Below, in pieces: positions 7,644 to 17,052 of a stretch of DNA of 64,000 nucleotides. The notes below the pieces were generated by a model. The model was not told the origin of the DNA and did not search any database. It saw nothing but the letters and a program-made list of their open reading frames with translations. Location: NCBI RefSeq assembly GCF_045290345.1, contig NZ_CP155447.1:6696001-6760000 (forward strand), read 5' to 3'. The number at the start of each line of letters is the position of its first letter. The first letter of the stretch is position 1. A program made the position numbers and the translations under genes. This DNA comes from Singulisphaera sp045290345. GTDB lineage: Bacteria; Planctomycetota; Planctomycetia; Isosphaerales; Isosphaeraceae.

Positions 7644-9206
7644 TCAATCGTGCCGGAGCGCCGAGACCGTTTCGACCTTCGCGGCGCGCCAGGCCGGGTA
7701 GAGCGCCGCGACGATTGTCACGCCGACGGTGAAGAGGACGACCGTCACGCCGATCCAGCCGGGGAAGGCGAAGATCGAGCCCGAAAGGTGGACCTTCAAG
7801 TCGCTGTGGACCATCGAACGGACCCACGCGTCACCCGGCAACGAGATCGACCAGGCCAGGAGCAGGCCGAGCGACCCGCCAACCAGGCCGATCAGGCTCG
7901 CCTCGATGAGGAAAATGGCCTGGAGCTGCCAGTTCGCCGCGCCGACGGCCTTCATGATGCCGATCTCGCGGCGCCGTTCGAGGATGCTCATCAGCATCGT
8001 GTTGGCGATCCCGAGCGACGAGACAAGGAGGGCCACACCGGCCACGCACGTCATCCCACCGAAGATGAGCAGATAGGTCATCCGCTCGCGCTTAATCATC
8101 TCGACGATCGACCGACTCCCCAGGCCGAGGGCTTCGACCTTGTCGACGACCTCCTGGACGTTCCTGATGTCGTCGACGTAGAGGATCGCTCTGGCGATCC
8201 CCTGATCGCGACGGGCCGGGTCGCGGAAGGTCAGGTCGACCGCCGTCCGCCGGGGCATGACCAGGTCCGTGTCGGCAGGGAGCTGGCTCCAGGCTTCCTT
8301 CTCCTCCTCGTCGGTCAACTCGCGGAAGATCCCGACGACCCGGAAGTCGTCTTCGACGACGCCCGGGGCGACCCCTTCCGATGCCGGCCGGATCGCCTCC
8401 CGCAGGGCTGCGATCTCCTCGCCGGTCAGGCTGAGTCGATCGAGCGCGCCTGGGAGCTGCCAGGCGAGTTGGCGGAGGGCCATCTGTTCGTCCCGGGCGC
8501 CGCGGGCTTTCGACCGACCTGCCAGCGAGACGTTGAAGCTCGGCCCATCATCCTCCTGGGCCGGGAGCTCGACCCGCAGCGGTTTGCCGATGGCCTGGTC
8601 CAGATCCGCGTCGTCGATCAGGCCGATCCGGTACGCGAACATCTCGGAGAGCAGGACCGATCGCTCGTCGTCCGAGTCGAACGATCGGCCGACGGTGACC
8701 CGTTTGCGGAACTCGGGAGTCTCGCCGGCGCCTGACGAGACGCTCGCCTCCTCGGGTCGGTTGCCCAGGGTCGCGACGACCCTGCTGCCGACAATCGGGA
8801 CCATCCGCACGACGTGGGGGATTTGCGAGAGCGCTTTCAGCCGTTCCTGGGTCAGGTTGACCTGCTCCCAGTCGGAATTGCCCTGTCGGGATCGCTGGTC
8901 GAGGACCTTGCGGATTCGCTCGCGGCGACCCGGCGACATCCGCCCGGCGACCTTCACGTCTTCCTTCGCCTTGGTCTCGACCGCCCGCGACCTGGGAGAG
9001 ACCGTCACTTTTCGCGAAATGTCTCCCTTGCTCGACTCTCGCTCGATCGTCCGCTGGACCCCCTCGTTGATCGACAAACTCGCGGCGAGCACGAACGCGC
9101 CGAAGATGACACCCAGTGTCGTCAGGCAGGTACGCATCTTCTGATGGCCGAACGAATCGAGGGGGAAGCGGAGCAGGTCGATCCAGCGCACTCGTTGATC
9201 CTCCAT
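7644..9206 (-). CDS. MacB/FtsX-type ABC transporter permease
   Basis: The 520-residue membrane protein follows its ATPase gene by ten bases and forms an operon with it. One membrane helix lies near residues 28-48 (TTLGVIFGAFVLAASLS). A long extracytoplasmic MacB-like periplasmic core domain follows, then three C-terminal helices forming an FtsX domain (GVALLVSSLGIANTMLMS, ERRREIGIMKAVGA, and the final VGVTIVAALYPAW). The GIMKAVGA coupling segment is characteristic. ATG at 9206 (MEDQRVRW) is preferred because a longer upstream reading would overlap the ATPase gene. Such systems export macrolides, lipoproteins or peptides, or act as mechanotransducers; the substrate here is unknown. No MFP/HlyD partner is adjacent. 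Confidence 0.9.
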   Translation of the reverse strand: MEDQRVRWIDLLRFPLDSFGHQKMRTCLTTLGVIFGAFVLAASLSINEGVQRTIERESSKGDISRKVTVSPRSRAVETKAKEDVKVAGRMSPGRRERIRKVLDQRSRQGNSDWEQVNLTQERLKALSQIPHVVRMVPIVGSRVVATLGNRPEEASVSSGAGETPEFRKRVTVGRSFDSDDERSVLLSEMFAYRIGLIDDADLDQAIGKPLRVELPAQEDDGPSFNVSLAGRSKARGARDEQMALRQLAWQLPGALDRLSLTGEEIAALREAIRPASEGVAPGVVEDDFRVVGIFRELTDEEEKEAWSQLPADTDLVMPRRTAVDLTFRDPARRDQGIARAILYVDDIRNVQEVVDKVEALGLGSRSIVEMIKRERMTYLLIFGGMTCVAGVALLVSSLGIANTMLMSILERRREIGIMKAVGAANWQLQAIFLIEASLIGLVGGSLGLLLAWSISLPGDAWVRSMVHSDLKVHLSGSIFAFPGWIGVTVVLFTVGVTIVAALYPAWRAAKVETVSALRHD

Positions 9207-9216
9207 CCAATCTCGA

Positions 9217-9897
9217 TCAAAGGTCCTCGGCCACGATCCGGCCATCGACCAGTCGGACAATTCGGTCCGTGCAACTCGCGGCGAGCTCTTCGTCGTGCGT
9301 GACGAGGACGAGGGTGGCGTCGTGCTCGCGGACATGGTCGAGGATCAGGGCCATGACCTGTCGCGCCGTCTGGCTGTCGAGGTTGCCCGTTGGCTCGTCG
9401 GCCAGGATGACCCGGGGCCGGTTGACCAGCGCCCGCGCCACGGCGACCCGCTGGCTCTCGCCGCCGCTCATCTCATTCGGCTTGTGATCCAACCTGGCCG
9501 CGAGCCCGACAGCTTCCAGTGCCCGCCGGGCAGCGGCCAGCCGGTCTCGCGGCGATCGGCCGGCGAAGACCATCGGCAGTTCGACGTTCTCGACGGCCGA
9601 CCTCGAGGCGATCAGGTTGAACGACTGGAAGATGATCCCGACGGTCGTCGACCGGAACCGGGCCATTTCGCGCCCCGAGAGCCGGTCGAGGTCCCGCCCG
9701 CCAACCTGCAAGCTGCCCGAGCTGGGCCAGTCGAGACCGCCCAGCAAGTTCAAGAACGTCGATTTCCCCGACCCCGACTTGCCCAGCAGGGCCACCCGTT
9801 CGCCGTCCGCGACCTCGATCGAGACGTCCCGCAGCACCTCGACCCGGGCGTCCTTCGCCCCGTACGCTTTCCGAACGTCGACCGCCCGAATCGCCAT
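9217..9897 (-). CDS. ABC transporter ATP-binding protein (LolD/MacB-like)
   Basis: The 226-residue cytoplasmic ATPase carries Walker A GKSGSGKST, the signature MSGGESQRVAVARAL, Walker B VILADEPTGNLD and a switch histidine (LVLVTHD). The VTHDEEL and PTGNLDSQTA features place it in the MacB/LolD/FtsE group. It is encoded immediately upstream of the permease and very probably co-transcribed. ATG at 9897 (MAIRAVDVRK) is the family-like start; an in-frame ATG ten codons earlier is possible. The two proteins should form a homodimeric 2+2 transporter at the inner membrane. Confidence 0.92.
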   Translation of the reverse strand: MAIRAVDVRKAYGAKDARVEVLRDVSIEVADGERVALLGKSGSGKSTFLNLLGGLDWPSSGSLQVGGRDLDRLSGREMARFRSTTVGIIFQSFNLIASRSAVENVELPMVFAGRSPRDRLAAARRALEAVGLAARLDHKPNEMSGGESQRVAVARALVNRPRVILADEPTGNLDSQTARQVMALILDHVREHDATLVLVTHDEELAASCTDRIVRLVDGRIVAEDL

Positions 9898-10092
9898 CCC
9901 GTCCGCTCCCTCGCGATCTGATCCCATCCTGATCCCACCCCGATCCGATCCGCCAGTCCGACACCTGTCGACGACCGAACATCCTACCAGGTCACCCAGC
10001 CACCGCCAGGGCCGACCCATTACGAGCGGCGACCGGACCGATCAGTGCCCCGATCGCGATGCTGGCCGAATGCCGATGGATGCGTAGCGTCT

Positions 10093-10149
10093 GTCTGATC
10101 GCCCGAAGTTTGTCGGACCGATGTGCGTGATGCGCTAGCTGGCAACGGC
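10093..10149. repeat. 57 bp dispersed hairpin repeat, copy 1
   Basis: It matches 16665-16721 over 57 bases with about seven differences. Both copies open GTCTGATCG, pass through CCGAAGTTTGTC and end in GCAACGGC. The imperfect inverted repeat is GTCTGA / TCGGAC here. Confidence 0.7.
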
Positions 10150-10178
10150 GAGGGCAACAGCGGGCAACAGGCAACAGT

Positions 10179-10289
10179 GGCCAGGCACCCAAGCTGAGCA
10201 AGTTAGGGGGCTTAGGCAGCCTATCGACAGTGCGAGCTAGCCCAAAGCTCAGCCTAAATCTCCCAGACTGTCCCATTGAAGTGCGTGGC
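10179..10289 (+). repeat. 110 bp MITE-like element, copy e
   Basis: It begins GGCCAGGCACCCAAGCTGAG and ends GAAGTGCGTGGC, with the same length as the other copies. It is most like copy d in the interior (TCCCAGACT). Confidence 0.7.
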
Positions 10290-10640
10290 AATGGCCTTCG
10301 GAATACAGCTCGCTCCGCGAGCGGCTCGACCACGTCCAAGTGCATGGTGCCTCATCGACGCTCCGCGACGACTTGTCGACCCGGACCGACGACCCCGGAC
10401 AGGAGGAGGGGCTCTGGTTCGCCCCGGTGAACGACCGGCGCGAGGCCCAGCCTGGGCGTGTGGGCCTGGTGTCCGGCTTCACGCTCTCGTGCTGCCTGCG
10501 ACTCGTCGACGCCGCGGGTCGACTCGAACGCAATGGCAAGGCGAGCCTGCCGGCCCACGCCGAGTCGATCTTTGCCCAGCTGGGCCTGAACGGCTCGCGC
10601 TGGCGAGCGACCCTCGATGATCTTCACCGCCCCCGCCTGG
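10289..10640 (+). pseudogene. unassigned coding remnant next to element copy e
   Basis: The frame is coding-like in composition (SEYSSLRERLDHVQVHG, then EEGLWFAPVNDR and a segment ending FAQLGLNGSRWRATLDDLHR), but it has no start and dissolves into Arg/Pro-rich nonsense after about 10640. It abuts the right end of inverted-repeat element copy e. It may be part of a transposase or plasmid-type gene; I cannot assign it. Confidence 0.4.
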
Positions 10641-10922
10641 GCCGTTTCCGTAGCCGTCCCTTGCCGTCGCGCCGATGGCCTCGCTCCGGTCGCCCCCGCC
10701 GCGCCCGGCGATCCGTGCGGCCGCCTGCTGACCGACCAAGTTCGAGTGCCAGGCCCTCGACTACACCTGCCGGTGAGAGGCCTTGCCTGGCGCCGTAGGC
10801 GAACGCATAGAATTCCTGAAACTGCAGGCCTCAACACCAGGCCCAAGGATCGGGGTGAACTGCACCGGAAGTGAGACCTGCCCAACGTAGAGGCTTCCGA
10901 CTCCGACAAGGGAGGCAGCATC

Positions 10923-13577
10923 GTGATCCTCCTCCACTGGATCTGCTGGGTGCTCCTACGCCTGATACTCGGCGCACGCTACCGTTTGCATGTCCGTGGA
11001 CTGGAACAGGTCAAGACCATGAAGGGCCCCGTGGTCGTCTTGCCCAACCACCCCGGCTACATTGACCCGTTCCTCCTCTTCGGCGTCTTGTGGCCGTCGT
11101 TGCGGATGCGGCCGCTCGTTTATCGCGGCACATTCCAGGGGTTCACAGGCCGCTTGCTGGTGCGGCTGGTCAACGCCCTGGAGGTGCCCGACCTCGACGT
11201 GGCCAGCGTGCGCGCCCGCGACGAGGCGGAGCAAGCCGTCGCCGCCATCGTTGCCGGGCTGGGGCGCGGCGAACGTTTCATTCTCTGGCCGGCAGGCCGT
11301 GTTTGGCGCGACGGCATCGAGCGAATCGGACCCGCCCGCGCCGCCGCCGACATCCTCCGGTCCCTTCCCGAGAGCGGCGTGCTCCTGGTGCGCACCCGCG
11401 GCGTCTGGGGCTCGTCGTGGACCTGGGCGCAACTGGATAAGCGACCGCCCCTGGTCCGGCTAATTTTCGCCGGTTGCGGGTGGCTACTTGTCAACGGGTT
11501 CTTCTTCATGCCACGCCGCCACGTCGAGGTCACCCTCGAAGTGGCCGACCGGAGCCGGCTTCCGGAGCCGCGTCGGGAAGTCCTCAATCCCTGGTTGGAG
11601 CAGTGGTACAACGGCGACCTGGACGGCAATGCCGAAACGCCCGTTTGGGTCCCTTATCACTTCCTCTTCGGCCCGCGCTCGTTTGACTTCCCGCCGCCGA
11701 CCGCGCCCGAGGCTGAGAGCGACCTGGGTACGGTACGGCCGGAAACACGTAGAGCGATACTGAACCTGCTGAGCGACCATCTGCATCGGCCTTTAGCCGA
11801 CGCTGAAATGGGGCCGGAGATCCGGCTCGACCAGCTCGGCCTGGACAGCCTCGATCGCATGGAATTGAGCCTGGAGGTCGAGCGCCAGTTCGGTTTCACC
11901 GGAGATGAAGCGTGCGAGACACTCGGCCAGCTCTTCGCCCTCGCCGAGGGGCGTGCCCGCCACAAACCGCCCGCGTCGGCGCCGCCCGGCTGGTCGTCCG
12001 GACCGCCCCAGGTCGGGCCGCTGGAGCTCCGCGGCGACACGGTCCCGGCCGCCTTCGTCGAGCATGCCCTGGCCCACCGGAAGGACGTCATGGTCGCGGA
12101 CGATCGGATGGGCGTCCTGAGCGGCGAGCGTCTGCTGGTCGCGACCCTGACCCTTTCCAGCCGACTGCGCGGAATCGACACGTCGAAGGTCGGCGTGCTG
12201 CTGCCGGCATCGGTGGCCTGTGACGTGGCCCTGCTTGCCCTGCACCTCGCCGGTAAGCTGCCCGTTGTGCTCAACTGGACGACGGGCCCGGCCAATCTCG
12301 CGCATGCGGCCAGAACACTGGGCCTCTCGAAAGTCCTGACCTCCCGAGTCTTCGCCGACCGGCTGGGCGTTCGCGTCGAGGGAGCCGACTACCTTTTCAT
12401 CGAGGACCTGCAATCGACCATCGGCAAGTATGAGCTTGCGCGGACAATGCTGCTCGTGCGCTGGCGACCGGGCAGCGTCCGCCGGGCGGTGCCAGCGGCG
12501 TCGCCCGACGATCCTGCCGTGGTGCTTTTCACCAGCGGTTCGGAGAAGTCACCCAAGGCCGTGCCGCTAACCCACGCCAACCTCCTGAGCTGCCAGCGGG
12601 CGGTGGCGGCCGTCATGGGCGTAACCCGCGAGGATGTCGTCCTCGGCTTCTTGCCGGCATTCCACAGCTTTGGCCTGACGATCACGACTGTGCTACCCCT
12701 CTTGATGGGCGTGCGGGTTGTCCACCACCCAAACCCGACGGATGCCGTCAATCTCGTCCACAAGATCAAAGCCTACGGCGTCACCTTGCTGGTCGGAACG
12801 CCGACCTTCGTCCATTACATTCTGGAACGGGCCACTCCGGGCAGTCTCGACTCGCTCCGGCTGGTCGTCGTCGGGGCGGAGAAATGTCCGCCGGCCCTGG
12901 TGGAGCGTTGCCGGCAGGAGGCACCGAAAGCGACGGTCGTGGAAGGCTACGGCATCACGGAGTGCGCGCCGGTGGTATCGGTCAACCCGCCGTCGGCCCT
13001 GAGACCGGGCTCGATCGGCAAGCCGCTCCCGGGTGTGACCGTGCGCGTCGTTGACCTGGAAAGCGGGACGGAACTCCCGGCGGGGCGGATGGGCATGATC
13101 CAGATCAGCGGGCCGACGGTCTTCCCCGGCTACCTCAATCATGACGGCCGGTCGCCGTTCGTAGAAGATGTCGGAAAGCGTTGGTATGTGAGCGGCGACC
13201 TGGGTGAGCTGGACGCCGACGGTTACCTGTGGATTCGCGGGCGGCTCAGGCGCTTCGTGAAGGCCGGCGGCGAGATGATCTCTCTGCCGGCGCTGGAGGA
13301 GCCCTTTGTCCGGCTCTACCCGCCAACCCGCGACGGGCCGCGCATCGCCGTCGAAGGAGTCGAGCATGAGCACGGGCGTCGGATCGTGCTGTTCACAACC
13401 GAGTTACTCGACCTCCGAGAGGCCAACGCCTTACTCCTGCGCGAAGGCTTCCATGGAGTGATGCGCCTCGACGAAGTCCGTCGCATCGAACAGATTCCGA
13501 TGCTGGGCACTGGCAAGACCGACTATAAACAACTTCGGGCCCTGATCCTGGAGGGAACCGCGGGCCACTCTCCTTAG
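10923..13577 (+). CDS. PlsC acyltransferase - ACP - acyl-AMP ligase fusion
   Basis: The product has 884 residues in three modules. Residues about 1-220 are a PlsC-type lysophospholipid acyltransferase with the catalytic HPGYID motif (His43, Asp48) and an N-terminal hydrophobic segment. About 265-345 is an acyl carrier protein with the phosphopantetheine site GLDSLD (Ser309). About 370-880 is an AMP-binding ligase with FTSGSEKSPKAVPLTH beginning at residue 536, GYGITECAP, and YVSGDLGELD; the C-terminal catalytic Lys lies in GTGKTDYKQL. The likely role is loading a free fatty acid onto the internal ACP and passing it to a lysolipid, as in Aas-type systems, at the membrane. The usual bacterial Aas lacks an internal ACP. 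The start at 10923 is GTG or ATC-adjacent; the exact codon is uncertain. Confidence 0.88.
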   Translation: MILLHWICWVLLRLILGARYRLHVRGLEQVKTMKGPVVVLPNHPGYIDPFLLFGVLWPSLRMRPLVYRGTFQGFTGRLLVRLVNALEVPDLDVASVRARDEAEQAVAAIVAGLGRGERFILWPAGRVWRDGIERIGPARAAADILRSLPESGVLLVRTRGVWGSSWTWAQLDKRPPLVRLIFAGCGWLLVNGFFFMPRRHVEVTLEVADRSRLPEPRREVLNPWLEQWYNGDLDGNAETPVWVPYHFLFGPRSFDFPPPTAPEAESDLGTVRPETRRAILNLLSDHLHRPLADAEMGPEIRLDQLGLDSLDRMELSLEVERQFGFTGDEACETLGQLFALAEGRARHKPPASAPPGWSSGPPQVGPLELRGDTVPAAFVEHALAHRKDVMVADDRMGVLSGERLLVATLTLSSRLRGIDTSKVGVLLPASVACDVALLALHLAGKLPVVLNWTTGPANLAHAARTLGLSKVLTSRVFADRLGVRVEGADYLFIEDLQSTIGKYELARTMLLVRWRPGSVRRAVPAASPDDPAVVLFTSGSEKSPKAVPLTHANLLSCQRAVAAVMGVTREDVVLGFLPAFHSFGLTITTVLPLLMGVRVVHHPNPTDAVNLVHKIKAYGVTLLVGTPTFVHYILERATPGSLDSLRLVVVGAEKCPPALVERCRQEAPKATVVEGYGITECAPVVSVNPPSALRPGSIGKPLPGVTVRVVDLESGTELPAGRMGMIQISGPTVFPGYLNHDGRSPFVEDVGKRWYVSGDLGELDADGYLWIRGRLRRFVKAGGEMISLPALEEPFVRLYPPTRDGPRIAVEGVEHEHGRRIVLFTTELLDLREANALLLREGFHGVMRLDEVRRIEQIPMLGTGKTDYKQLRALILEGTAGHSP

Positions 13578-13622
13578 GGGCAGCGAGATCAGCCAAACGC
13601 CGGATACGTATTTTTCGGACTC

Positions 13623-14717
13623 TCATTCCTCAGCCATCAGCCGAGCCAGGGGGCGTGTGAGTGCGACGTTCTCCCAGACGATCTTGAGCATCACCGTCAA
13701 GGGCACGGCCAGCACCATCCCGACCACACCCCAGCACAGCCCCCAGAACGCCAGCGCGACCAGCACCACCAGCGGGCTGAGGTCCACGGCATGAGCGGTC
13801 AGCCGCGGTTCGACGAAGTTGTTGGTCACGAACTGTACCAGCACCAGCAGCACGAAGACCGCCAGCGGCCGCCACGCCGGCTCCAATTCGAGGAACGCCA
13901 GCAGGACCGGGGGCACAAAGGCGATCAGGCTGCCGACGTAGGGGATGAAATTGCCGACGAAGGTCAGGACGCCCCACATGACGGGAAACGACACCCCGAA
14001 GGCCCACAAGATGGCCACGACCGGCAGTGCCGTCACCAGGCTGGCGAGCACCTTGACTCGAAGGTACGAGACCATGGCCCGGTTGATCGAGGCGAGGACC
14101 TCGAGCACGCGGCCGGCCTGTTCCGGGGCGAACCCGGCCCGGACCCGCCCGGAGAAGCGATGGGCCTCGTGCAGGAGGAAGATCAGGTAGAACCCGACGA
14201 GCAGGGCCTCGGCGAGGAAGCCGGCCGCGGTGTTGACCAAGCCGGCCGCGATGGCCTTGAGCCGCGCGACTGTGTCCGCCTCGGCCAGGTCCACTGTCGG
14301 GGCCTGCTTGAGCATCCAGGCGGGCAAGTGGTCGCGGCCCCAGGTACGGGCGCGCTCGGTCAGCACCCGGGCGCGCTCGATCAGGCGGGGCAATTCGTCC
14401 TTGAGCTCAACAAGGTTGCCGTAGACGAATACGGCCAGGATGAAAACGACCATGGCCACGAGCAGGGCCAGCAACGGCCCGGCCAGTTTTGCAGGAACCC
14501 TACGGCTCAAGCCCCGTTGGATCGGCAGGATGGTGTAGACCAGCAACACCGCGAGGATCAGAGGACGGAGCAGCGGGGCCAGTTCCTTGAGCAAGTACCA
14601 GCCTCCCGCCGCGGACATCAGGACTGCGGCCAGCGCGTACAGCGGGACTAACTCGCGCCGCAAACGTGCAGCTCGGCTGTTCGCGGCCGCCCCGGGCTCC
14701 TCACGGATGGGTTCCAT
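13623..14717 (-). CDS. AI-2E family transporter (PerM/YtvI-like permease)
   Basis: The 364-residue integral membrane protein shows the typical topology: two helix pairs at the N-terminus (about 20-95), a soluble amphipathic region (about 95-150), then four to five helices. The family signatures FGVSFPVMWGVLTFVGNFIP, FVTNNFVEPRL and LSPLVVLVALAFWGLCWG are present. Members of the UPF0118/AI-2E family move small molecules or Na+/H+; an AI-2 role is rarely proven. It converges on the fusion gene upstream, with 45 bases between the two stops. The start at 14717 (MEPIREEPG) suits the family length. Confidence 0.92.
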   Translation of the reverse strand: MEPIREEPGAAANSRAARLRRELVPLYALAAVLMSAAGGWYLLKELAPLLRPLILAVLLVYTILPIQRGLSRRVPAKLAGPLLALLVAMVVFILAVFVYGNLVELKDELPRLIERARVLTERARTWGRDHLPAWMLKQAPTVDLAEADTVARLKAIAAGLVNTAAGFLAEALLVGFYLIFLLHEAHRFSGRVRAGFAPEQAGRVLEVLASINRAMVSYLRVKVLASLVTALPVVAILWAFGVSFPVMWGVLTFVGNFIPYVGSLIAFVPPVLLAFLELEPAWRPLAVFVLLVLVQFVTNNFVEPRLTAHAVDLSPLVVLVALAFWGLCWGVVGMVLAVPLTVMLKIVWENVALTRPLARLMAEE

Positions 14718-14810
14718 CGCGTATTGGGTCTCCGCAGTCTATCCGTCGGCGAGCGAGTTGATCTACGGTTCGTTCTGTAGTCGAAGGTATGCAGCCGATC
14801 ACTACAGGTC

Positions 14811-15311
14811 CTATCCCTCGCCCGCGGCCAGTTGCTCGAGGAGTCCGGACAGAGCGCTGCGGACGGACTCGACCGTGTAGGGGTCGTCGGGGTGGTGCGG
14901 AGAGCCCTCTTTCTCGAAGTAAGGCCGCTCGCCCATCTCGCGTCCCCATTCGATGTCGGTATCGCGAACGAGTCCTTCCAGGAGGTAGTCCGACTCGAGG
15001 ACGCCTTGACAGTAGTTGGCCAGGACAAGCAGCGGTCGATCGAAGTCGTTGAGCAGGAGGTCGCTCCCCTTCACATCGCGGTGCAAGACGACTCGCAGTG
15101 CTCCCCCGGCGTCCAGAAGGTGGCTCCTGAGCCAGGACGCGATCTCGATCTCGGCCTGTTGCATGCGAGCGACCGGCGATTCTCCTTTCATCGCGCCGGG
15201 ACCGGCCAACCGCCCTATGGCTTCCTCCGGGGTGAACTTACGCCCCTTGCGGATTTCCCGTTCGAGTTCGGCATTCGCCTCGGAACGATGCGTGTCCTCG
15301 CGGTCGCTCAT
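14811..15311 (-). CDS. hypothetical protein, 166 aa
   Basis: I do not recognise this family. It is a soluble acidic protein, largely alpha-helical by composition, with a charged N-terminal helix (ELEREIRKGRKFTPEEAIG), a middle part with a conserved-looking core (LRVVLHRDVKGSDLLL) and an acidic C-terminus. ATG at 15311 is chosen because GGAGG lies nine bases upstream. A longer reading to 15413 would add a GCCGGGK segment and overlap the next gene region. It lies in the same orientation between a beta-propeller-like gene and the AI-2E permease, so it may share a transcript with either. Confidence 0.65.
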   Translation of the reverse strand: MSDREDTHRSEANAELEREIRKGRKFTPEEAIGRLAGPGAMKGESPVARMQQAEIEIASWLRSHLLDAGGALRVVLHRDVKGSDLLLNDFDRPLLVLANYCQGVLESDYLLEGLVRDTDIEWGREMGERPYFEKEGSPHHPDDPYTVESVRSALSGLLEQLAAGEG

Positions 15312-15414
15312 GGGCTTTCCGCCTCCACAACAGCCGGCGCCTCCGCGGTTCGGCCCTTCGCCCGGTCCTGACTCGACGGCTTTCACGACCGCAATCCGAC
15401 GGGTACCGGCCATG

Positions 15415-16287
15415 CTATTGGGGAATGTCAAAAACATGGATTGATTGATCTTTATCGGAGAGGCCCTTGGGCTGTTGCTTCTTCTTGCGCCGGTCCGACA
15501 CCATCACGACGCGCGTGCGGGCGATCCAGGCGACCCCTTCGATATTGCCGTATCGGATGGCGCCGTCATCGGATCTCGGAAACTCGTAGAGCCGTCCTTC
15601 GTCGTGCCACGTCCAGCCGGCTTCGTCGAACTGGCCCACCCAAAGCATCGAGTTCACCTGCGAGACGATCGCAACGCAGCCGTCATCGATGGACATGCCC
15701 GAATAATCGACGAAGGGAAGGGTGTCCGGAAGCACAATGGCACGCGAATGCGACCAATGTTTTTTTCTCTTCTCGAACAGTTGCACACGCCCGCCGCCCG
15801 GCTTCCTCCCTTTTTCGCCACCCTGGCACTCGTTGCCTTCGCAAAGCGCGAGGATGTAATCCATGTTGTCACGCCGCACGTGAGCCACGGCTTCAAATCC
15901 CTTGTTACTACTCTTGAAGATGAAGTTGATCGGCCGATTCTTGCGAAATCGGAATACGTCGTCGTACTCGACGATCAATGCTCGGTAGTGACCGCTCGCC
16001 TGTCGGCGTGATTCAACCAACAAATAGTACCGGCGCTTGGCGGCGTTGTAGGTGATGCCTTCGTAGCCGCAAACCGCGTGGGCCATCCCGAACAGTCCGT
16101 TGGTCGAGTTGGGCTGCAGGTCGTCCGAAACGCGAGCGATCTCGGTACGGTCGTCAAAGACCACGAAATAATGCCTGTCCTTCACCAGAACGCCGCTGGC
16201 CTCCCAGCGTTTGGTCGGTGGGTCGCATGGCAACAGGTCGCAAAGCTTGCTCTCGCACACGAGTTTCAGCGTCGGTACCGTGGCCAT
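15415..16287 (-). CDS. hypothetical protein, possible SdiA-regulated/phytase-like beta-propeller
   Basis: The 290-residue soluble product has repeated beta-strand blocks with motifs such as YEGITYNAAKRRYYLLVE, GFEAVAHVRRDNMDYILAL and IEGVAWIARTRVVMVSD. This reads like the repeating blades of the esterase-like-phytase/SdiA-regulated propeller family. No signal peptide is visible, so it is probably cytoplasmic. ATG at 16287 is supported by AGGAGG about nine bases upstream. The C-terminus contains a Lys/Gln stretch (RRKKKQQ). The function cannot be fixed; the family call is by pattern only. Confidence 0.65.
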   Translation of the reverse strand: MATVPTLKLVCESKLCDLLPCDPPTKRWEASGVLVKDRHYFVVFDDRTEIARVSDDLQPNSTNGLFGMAHAVCGYEGITYNAAKRRYYLLVESRRQASGHYRALIVEYDDVFRFRKNRPINFIFKSSNKGFEAVAHVRRDNMDYILALCEGNECQGGEKGRKPGGGRVQLFEKRKKHWSHSRAIVLPDTLPFVDYSGMSIDDGCVAIVSQVNSMLWVGQFDEAGWTWHDEGRLYEFPRSDDGAIRYGNIEGVAWIARTRVVMVSDRRKKKQQPKGLSDKDQSIHVFDIPQ

Positions 16288-17052
16288 ACGGAAGGGCCTC
16301 CTGGCCTCTCAACCAGGATGTCCCGGATGAGTAGCGACCTCGGCGTCCTGGATGTCTCCCTTGCTCTCCTAAGCATACATTGGACGCCTGCCTGATCCCC
16401 GTGTCCAAAGAAAAACTGCGAGATCCAGGGCGGTCGGCGAGCGGGAGACTCGTCCGAGCGCTCAGATGCCCCACTTCGCGTCGTCCCTTGGCCAGGCTCC
16501 CTCACCGCACGGCGGACCATTCCCGTGCTCCTCGGCTCCGCCCCACTCTCCTCCGCCAGCGACGAACTTTCGCCCGGGACTCGGCGCCGCTCGCGCCCGA
16601 CCGATCCGGCCCAGGATCGCCACGAAGAACGCACCTGACCTTTTGCGTCAGGCAGCGTGCTTCGGTCTGATCGGCCGAAGTTTGTCAGACCGACGCGCGC
16701 GATGCGCCAGCTAGCAACGGCCGGCACACCGTGATGAAGACCGTCTCCGCGCGGCCAGGACCGGCCGGCAGCCCTTGGAAGGCGACGCGACCGTCCCGCT
16801 TCGCTGTCCACGCTCCCGTGAGGCGCTGCAATTTAGCAATCGCGCGTCTCTGGGTTCGTTTTTTTCTTCCTACTGTGTCGGGCCGGCTCCCCTCGGTGGT
16901 AGGATGCCATAAGGCGTGATCGATGTTGCGGATGAGCGCGCCGGGGAGACCGAACTCGCGCGGCTCACCATTGTCCGGGGATTGCGGCTGAATCAATTCC
17001 CTGGGCCAACCCGACGCGCCCCCTTGAACTTTCCTTATGGAAGGATTCGAGC
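16288..17052. other. intergenic region with second 57 bp hairpin repeat
   Basis: No gene is seen. The hairpin repeat is at 16665-16721. The flanking sequence is GC-rich and decayed; 17040-17052 is the leader of the mutase gene. Confidence 0.5.
16665..16721. repeat. 57 bp dispersed hairpin repeat, copy 2
   Basis: It is the partner of 10093-10149. Here the inverted repeat is perfect: CGGTCTGA (16663-16670) pairs with TCAGACCG. Copies lie in unrelated intergenic regions 6.6 kb apart. Confidence 0.7.

Larger units (their letters stand above)
9898..10922. other. intergenic region with a hairpin repeat, element copy e and a gene remnant
   Basis: It contains a 57 bp hairpin repeat (10093-10149), the fifth 110 bp element (10179-10289) and an unassigned coding remnant (10289-10640). 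The last 120 bases before 10923 presumably carry the promoter of the fusion gene. Confidence 0.6.

Noticed and set aside
16266..16811. 181-codon minus-strand frame before the mutase gene
   Set aside because: Arg/Ser-rich, no motif, overlaps the propeller-like gene start; not supported.
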